Assembly: GCA_021795055.1 (NCBI GenBank)
Contig: JAJYPW010000029.1
Span: 1-8,796 of the forward strand
From: Thermoplasmata archaeon
Lineage (GTDB): Archaea; Thermoplasmatota; Thermoplasmata; Thermoplasmatales; Thermoplasmataceae
Reading direction: 5' to 3'
DNA length: 8,796 bases
Numbering within the stretch: the stretch's first letter is position 1; the number at the start of each line of letters is the position of its first letter. This document shows positions 6,319-8,796 of the stretch, piece by piece. The notes under the pieces are model-generated. The model saw only the letters and a program-made list of their open reading frames with translations. It searched no databases and was not told the DNA's origin. The position numbers and the translations under genes were made by a program.

Positions 6319-7812
6319 TCAAATTTGTTTCCTCTTCCTGATGATTAAAAAGGCGGAAACGCCAATGATTGCAACTGCAACCACTGTTCCAACGATGTAA
6401 ATTTCGGTGCCAGATAAACCAAAAGGCTGCGATCCGCCGGATGGTGAGAAAGATATCCCCTGGCTTACATCGCCTCCTTTCACTGTTATTTTGCCCGAAG
6501 CAGGAGATGACCCATATCCATTAACTGATCCCGCGGTGAAAGGGTAAGTTCCATTGATAGCGGAATATGTAATGGTGCTGGCAGTTGATGATTTATTCAT
6601 TCCATTGAAGTTAACATACCAGATAGAGCCTGCCTCGAGCCCAGTCTCTGTGAATGTTACAGAATACGGTTTGAATGTCTGAGCGGCAGTGGAGATAATG
6701 CTGGCGGTTCCGGAATTGTAATTTGAAACATACAGATATCCATTAGAAGAATCGAATACCACTTCCTGTGGATCAGATCCGACAGTGATGCCGGTTGACG
6801 ATTTATCAGCGGTTAGGTTGAAAACATTGACCTGGTTACTACTACCACTAGCTACATACAGATATCCATTTGATGGACAGAGTGCCATTCCATTGGGGCC
6901 TCCTACCTGAACATTAAAGGTATTAATGACGCTGTTCGACGTTCCGTTAATCACTGAGATATTTCCCGAAATGGTGTTTGCGACGTAAATATATCCATTG
7001 CCCGGATCGAATGTTGCCCAGTCGGGAGATTGACCTACCGGTATGCTTTTGATTACTTCATTAGATGTTCCGTTGATCACCGTGATGTTGTTTGATAAGT
7101 AATTCATGACATACATGGTTCCACTTGCCGGATCAAATGCCACTCCGATTGGATCGGAACCTACTATCAAGTTTGCAACCGTTCTGTCTGTTGTTGCGTT
7201 GATCACCGATACATTATTTGAAGCAAAATTCGCAACATAGACGAGCCCATTTGCACTGTCTACGGCCAGCCCAATTGGACCGTCGCCGACAGACAGGTTT
7301 GCAACTATCCTGTCTGTTGTTCCGTTGATAACAGTCACCGAGTTGTGCAATTGATTTGTTACATAAACGAATCCGTTGATTGGACTGAATGCTGCATCCT
7401 GCGGTTCCCGACCTACCGGGATCGTGTCGACGATGCTGTTAGTTGATCCGTTGACAACAATTACACTGTTTGAGCTTCTTCCTACGAAATAAATATATCC
7501 GTTTAACGGATCAAATACTACACCTATCGGGTTAATCCCATTTTCCTCGTTCTGAACATTCCCGTAGACCAGTGAATTGTTATTCAATATCAGAGTATAC
7601 TTAACATATCCAATGCCTGTGGAATTGCTGTTCTCTAACATGGATGAATTGGAATTCGCGACACTTTTGTCTGTTGAGGATTGTTTGACTAAAGTCAAAT
7701 TACTGTGTGAAGGAACTGCAGATATCGAAAATGAAAGCAGAACAAATGTACAGGCTATCCCAATGGCTATAATTCCAGGAACTAGCCTCTTGGCTGATAC
7801 TGTGCAATTCAT
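6319..7812 (-). CDS. YVTN seven-bladed propeller surface protein with Ig-like module and C-terminal anchor
   Basis: The 497-residue protein has four parts. An N-terminal signal/anchor helix (about 11-32, VPGIIAIGIACTFVLLSFSI) is followed by a low-complexity, Ser/Asn-rich linker (35-66). Seven YVTN-type repeats of about 42 residues (94-380) then carry the pattern 'P.gvafdp.nGyiYV.N..snnv.VINgttn.vv..i.VG'; seven repeats suit a closed seven-bladed beta-propeller. Next is an Ig-like module (384-456; SVTFTETGLEAGSIWYVNFN, then SSTASTITYSAINGTYPF), seen widely in Thermoplasmata surface proteins. A C-terminal transmembrane helix (469-491, IYIVGTVVAVAIIGVSAFLI) ends in a basic stop-transfer tail RKRKQI. 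The protein is therefore held in the membrane with the propeller outside. Many N-X-S/T sequons (such as Asn121, 163, 247, 290) imply glycosylation. YVTN propellers usually mediate binding or adhesion; no catalytic residues are evident. The ATG is supported by a TATA-like element centred 27 bases upstream, predicting a leaderless mRNA. Confidence 0.9.
   Translation of the reverse strand: MNCTVSAKRLVPGIIAIGIACTFVLLSFSISAVPSHSNLTLVKQSSTDKSVANSNSSMLENSNSTGIGYVKYTLILNNNSLVYGNVQNEENGINPIGVVFDPLNGYIYFVGRSSNSVIVVNGSTNSIVDTIPVGREPQDAAFSPINGFVYVTNQLHNSVTVINGTTDRIVANLSVGDGPIGLAVDSANGLVYVANFASNNVSVINATTDRTVANLIVGSDPIGVAFDPASGTMYVMNYLSNNITVINGTSNEVIKSIPVGQSPDWATFDPGNGYIYVANTISGNISVINGTSNSVINTFNVQVGGPNGMALCPSNGYLYVASGSSNQVNVFNLTADKSSTGITVGSDPQEVVFDSSNGYLYVSNYNSGTASIISTAAQTFKPYSVTFTETGLEAGSIWYVNFNGMNKSSTASTITYSAINGTYPFTAGSVNGYGSSPASGKITVKGGDVSQGISFSPSGGSQPFGLSGTEIYIVGTVVAVAIIGVSAFLIIRKRKQI
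6673..7533 (-). repeat. Seven tandem 126-base units encoding YVTN blades
   Basis: Codons 94-380 of the propeller gene form about seven units of 42 codons (126 bases). At the DNA level the match is visible for adjacent blades: GTTTGCAAC recurs at 7171 and 7297, exactly 126 bases apart, each followed by a near-identical CTGTCTGTTGTT segment. The fifth blade is two codons longer and the sixth one codon shorter. Such similarity suggests growth by duplication and could permit blade gain or loss by recombination. Confidence 0.8.
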
Positions 7813-7835
7813 GATATGCAGTCAATATATCTTTC

Positions 7836-7845
7836 TTTAAAAATG
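7836..7845 (-). promoter_or_regulatory. TATA box of the YVTN protein gene
   Basis: The minus strand reads CATTTTTAAAGAAAG across this site, centred about 27 bases before the ATG at 7812. This predicts a leaderless transcript. A second A/T-rich element (AGATATATT, 7825-7833) lies nearer and would place initiation inside the gene, so it is less likely. Confidence 0.45.
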
Positions 7846-8570
7846 TCTTCACTACAATTATAATCCTGCCCTTTGGAAAGCGCGTTTGTCAGACGAAACT
7901 GACTCATTAATGTCCTTTTAACATTCTATATTGACTGGCTGTCTTCTGGCTACTTGAATAATATTTCTAACGTTGAGGAAAAATTTATAGTGTTTATGTT
8001 CGAATTCAGGGTGTCTTTGTGCATTCCTTGTACCGTTTAGACCACTATTATTTATTTCGAGGACAAGTGTTTTAGAAAGTAAATCGATACGGGCATAGAG
8101 AAGCGTAGAAGGACTCTTCTATAGAGAGCTGATCAGGACGTAAAAATGCACACGATTACGGTTGAAAAATAGTCTAGAATTGGCTCTGGTGACATCCAAA
8201 GAATTTTTCCTGTTCTGTAGAAATCATTTCAAGGAACTGTGTTGCTTGGGACCCAAACCCCATGAGGAAATTCCACCCTTGTCTGGAACCCGGTAGCGGC
8301 CGTAACGGTGCATTCCGACTCCGTAGAAGTAAAGAGTGCCTGTGAATTGCCTATGCCGGCTGTTCCATTGAGATCAGCCTGCAGGAAATTCTCAACTCAA
8401 AGAGGTCGTTAATTACATCCAGCCTGCTTGGGATTGCTCCCGTAAAGACATTGATGATTGAGCAGAAAGTATACAAAAAGCCCCTTATGAAATTTCAGGA
8501 CATTTCATAGTGGTTGATTCTTCCATGCATTGCTATTCTACTATTACTGCAAGTTAAGCACAATTTTTCA
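7846..8570. other. Long stretch without a clear gene
   Basis: About 720 bases without a convincing gene. A good + strand TATA-like element (AAAAATTTATAG, 7979-7990) has only a 14-codon frame (ATG 7997) behind it. A small hairpin (TAGAAG-GACT-CTTCTA) lies near 8106-8121. On the minus strand a 55-codon open run (8232-8396), with no start codon, and an overlapping upstream frame (about 8355-8458) give protein-like sequence, perhaps a frameshifted remnant. No tRNA, rRNA or CRISPR structure was seen. Confidence 0.4.
8486..8509. repeat. Perfect 8-base inverted repeat
   Basis: TATGAAAT (8486-8493) and ATTTCATA (8502-8509) are perfect inverted copies separated by eight bases. The spacing of arm centres (16 bases) is close to one and a half helical turns. 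It could bind a dimeric regulator or form a short, A/T-rich hairpin 60 bases beyond the P-type ATPase stop. No gene start is nearby on either strand, so an operator role is unsupported. Confidence 0.35.
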
Positions 8571-8796
8571 TTACCTCTGACCTCTCGACGCAGAGATTGA
8601 TGAAGACTTATCTCCACTTTCTAGGATTTTATCCTTATACTTGGAATACTTCAGAATTTCCATCCAGGAACTTGACAATATGGCCGCAACCACAATTATC
8701 AGCCATTCCTGAAGTCTTAGAGAAGATGTGTCAAGTATTGAGTGCAAAGGTGAATAAAGAGTAAAAACCACTAGCATTCCAACAACTATGATGCCC
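8571..8796 (-). CDS. C-terminal end of a cation-transporting P-type ATPase (partial)
   Basis: The minus frame is open from the window edge to a TAA at 8571-8573 and shows 74 residues. GIIVVGMLVVFTLYSPLHSI is followed by LDTSSLRLQEWLIIVVAAIL and then SSSWMEILKYSKYKD. This matches the last two transmembrane helices of P2-type ATPases (family pattern 'LLvvYvP.lq.iF.t.pLsl.dWl.il..a......E..K'), with the loop 'SPLHSILDTSSLRLQEW' between them. A short polar cytoplasmic tail (KILESGDKSSSISASRGQR) ends it. Full-length members have about 800-900 residues, so most of the gene, including the phosphorylation motif DKTGT, lies beyond the window and the transported ion cannot be read. A calcium- or proton-type pump is possible. 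Confidence rests on the helix-loop-helix pattern alone. Confidence 0.7.
   Translation of the reverse strand, partial: GIIVVGMLVVFTLYSPLHSILDTSSLRLQEWLIIVVAAILSSSWMEILKYSKYKDKILESGDKSSSISASRGQR

Noticed and set aside
7995..8010. GTTCGAATTC, resembling a tRNA T-loop
   Set aside because: The flanking bases cannot pair as a T-stem and no anticodon or acceptor arms are present.

Overview
The window looks like part of an archaeal chromosome, most likely from the Thermoplasmata (Thermoplasma/Ferroplasma/Cuniculiplasma-like acidophiles). The reasons are: A/T-rich TATA elements placed about 25-30 bases before start codons, implying leaderless or near-leaderless mRNAs; a YVTN beta-propeller surface protein carrying a 'VTFTETGL'-type Ig-like module common in that group; many N-glycosylation sequons in exported proteins; and zinc-ribbon-rich membrane-associated proteins. 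This placement is inferred from gene content only.

Layout from left to right. Bases 1-77 hold the 3' end of an unidentified + strand gene. Bases 78-571 contain no supportable gene. Bases 572-913 hold a decayed fragment of a group II intron-type reverse transcriptase. Bases 960-1484 (-) encode a small membrane-anchored, sequon-rich exported protein. Bases 1485-2256 are mostly empty, apart from a possible 49-residue gene on the minus strand at 1767-1916.

The centre (2257-4976, +) is a tight three-gene operon. The first gene encodes a helical protein of 180 codons interrupted by an in-frame TGA. The second encodes an SPFH (band 7, YdjI-like) protein with three C-terminal zinc ribbons. The third encodes a protein with two zinc ribbons, a glycine-rich hydrophobic stretch and a 'PVW...DG..GG' tail. 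The set resembles bacterial ydjGHI-type membrane-stress modules, which work with PspA-like proteins. The first two genes overlap (ATGA) and the second and third are six bases apart, so they are probably co-transcribed and their products may act together at the membrane.

Bases 4977-5449 hold no convincing gene. Bases 5450-6031 (-) encode a RibD-C/dihydrofolate-reductase-fold oxidoreductase with a leaderless promoter. Bases 6319-7812 (-) encode a 497-residue surface protein made of a signal segment, seven YVTN propeller repeats, an Ig-like module and a C-terminal membrane anchor. Bases 7841-8570 are a long stretch without a clear gene, holding only scraps of possible decayed coding sequence and an inverted repeat. 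Bases 8571-8796 (-) are the C-terminal end of a cation-transporting P-type ATPase that continues past the window edge.

The best candidates for a second look are the SPFH/zinc-ribbon operon with its interrupted first gene, and the reverse-transcriptase remnant.
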